Shown here one piece after another: positions 31,347-31,373 of a stretch of 31,373 bases of DNA. How positions within the stretch are numbered: position 1 is the stretch's first letter; the number at the start of each line of letters is the position of its first letter. The notes beneath the pieces are model-generated. The model saw nothing but the letters and a program-made list of their open reading frames with translations, ran no database searches and was not told where the DNA came from. Source of the DNA: an uncultured Prevotella sp. (GTDB taxonomy: Bacteria > Bacteroidota > Bacteroidia > Bacteroidales > Bacteroidaceae); NCBI GenBank assembly GCA_900541335.1, contig UQJC01000022.1, forward strand, positions 1 to 31,373, given 5' to 3'. The translations under genes were made by a program, and so were the position numbers.

Positions 31347-31373
31347 AAGAAGAGTACCCTCTCATTGTGTGTA

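Overview
The window looks like a chromosomal segment of a Bacteroidales bacterium, probably from the Prevotella/Bacteroides side of the order; the family assignment is tentative. Evidence: many starts are preceded by the Bacteroidota -7 box TAnnTTTG, sometimes with a -33 TTTG 19-20 bp upstream; Shine-Dalgarno sequences are weak or absent; and the gene content is typical (type III glutamine synthetase, C11 clostripain-type lipoprotein, two DUF4230 proteins, DUF4738, DUF6261, a NigD-like lipoprotein, OmpP1/FadL porin, DUF4369-thioredoxin). There is no rRNA, tRNA, insertion sequence or CRISPR array.

Layout. 0.2-3 kb (+): a 59-aa membrane peptide overlapping a split ThrE-type exporter (two genes), a possible broken ORF, and a LysR regulator. 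3.1-4.8 kb (+): a secreted GH20 beta-N-acetylhexosaminidase with a textbook promoter. 5.0-7.9 kb (-): DUF4230, DUF4230 and C11 peptidase, probably one operon. 8.0-8.6 kb (+): a DUF4738 lipoprotein. 8.8-11.4 kb (-): NigD-like lipoprotein, ECF sigma factor, and a protein joining a cytoplasmic anti-sigma-like segment, one inner-membrane helix, a disordered periplasmic linker and an outer-membrane beta-barrel. This trio matches the dual-membrane-spanning anti-sigma (Dma/Das/NigD) system described in Bacteroides thetaiotaomicron. 11.7-13.3 kb (-): a DUF6261 protein with a long disordered tail behind a ~330-nt leader holding a hairpin and two small ORFs. 13.6-14.0 kb: a tandem array of an 85-bp unit made of two related half-units. 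14.3-17.4 kb (+): polyprenol-phosphate sugar transferase, dihydroorotase, 1-acyl-glycerol-3-phosphate acyltransferase. 17.6-19.2 kb (+): FadL-type porin; convergent histidine phosphatase. 20.4-22.6 kb (+): glnN. 22.8-23.9 kb (+): TlpA-like oxidoreductase.

24.0-24.7 kb is a gene-free stretch holding a strong candidate for an unannotated ~225-nt structured RNA on the minus strand (promoter, stem-loops, terminator) and, just downstream on the plus strand, a cruciform-like leader in front of the Nif3/zinc-ribbon operon. 26.5-28.9 kb: a small HSDR_N PD-(D/E)XK protein diverges from AMP nucleosidase plus holA through overlapping promoters. 29.0-30.6 kb is a long, very AT-rich gap with two perfect DnaA-box matches. 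The window closes with an XRE-type regulator and the terminator of a minus-strand unit lying to the right.

Most protein-coding genes are housekeeping or envelope functions. The most interesting parts are the trans-envelope sigma/anti-sigma locus, the 85-bp array, and the non-coding structures at 13.2, 24.1-24.6 and 29-30 kb.
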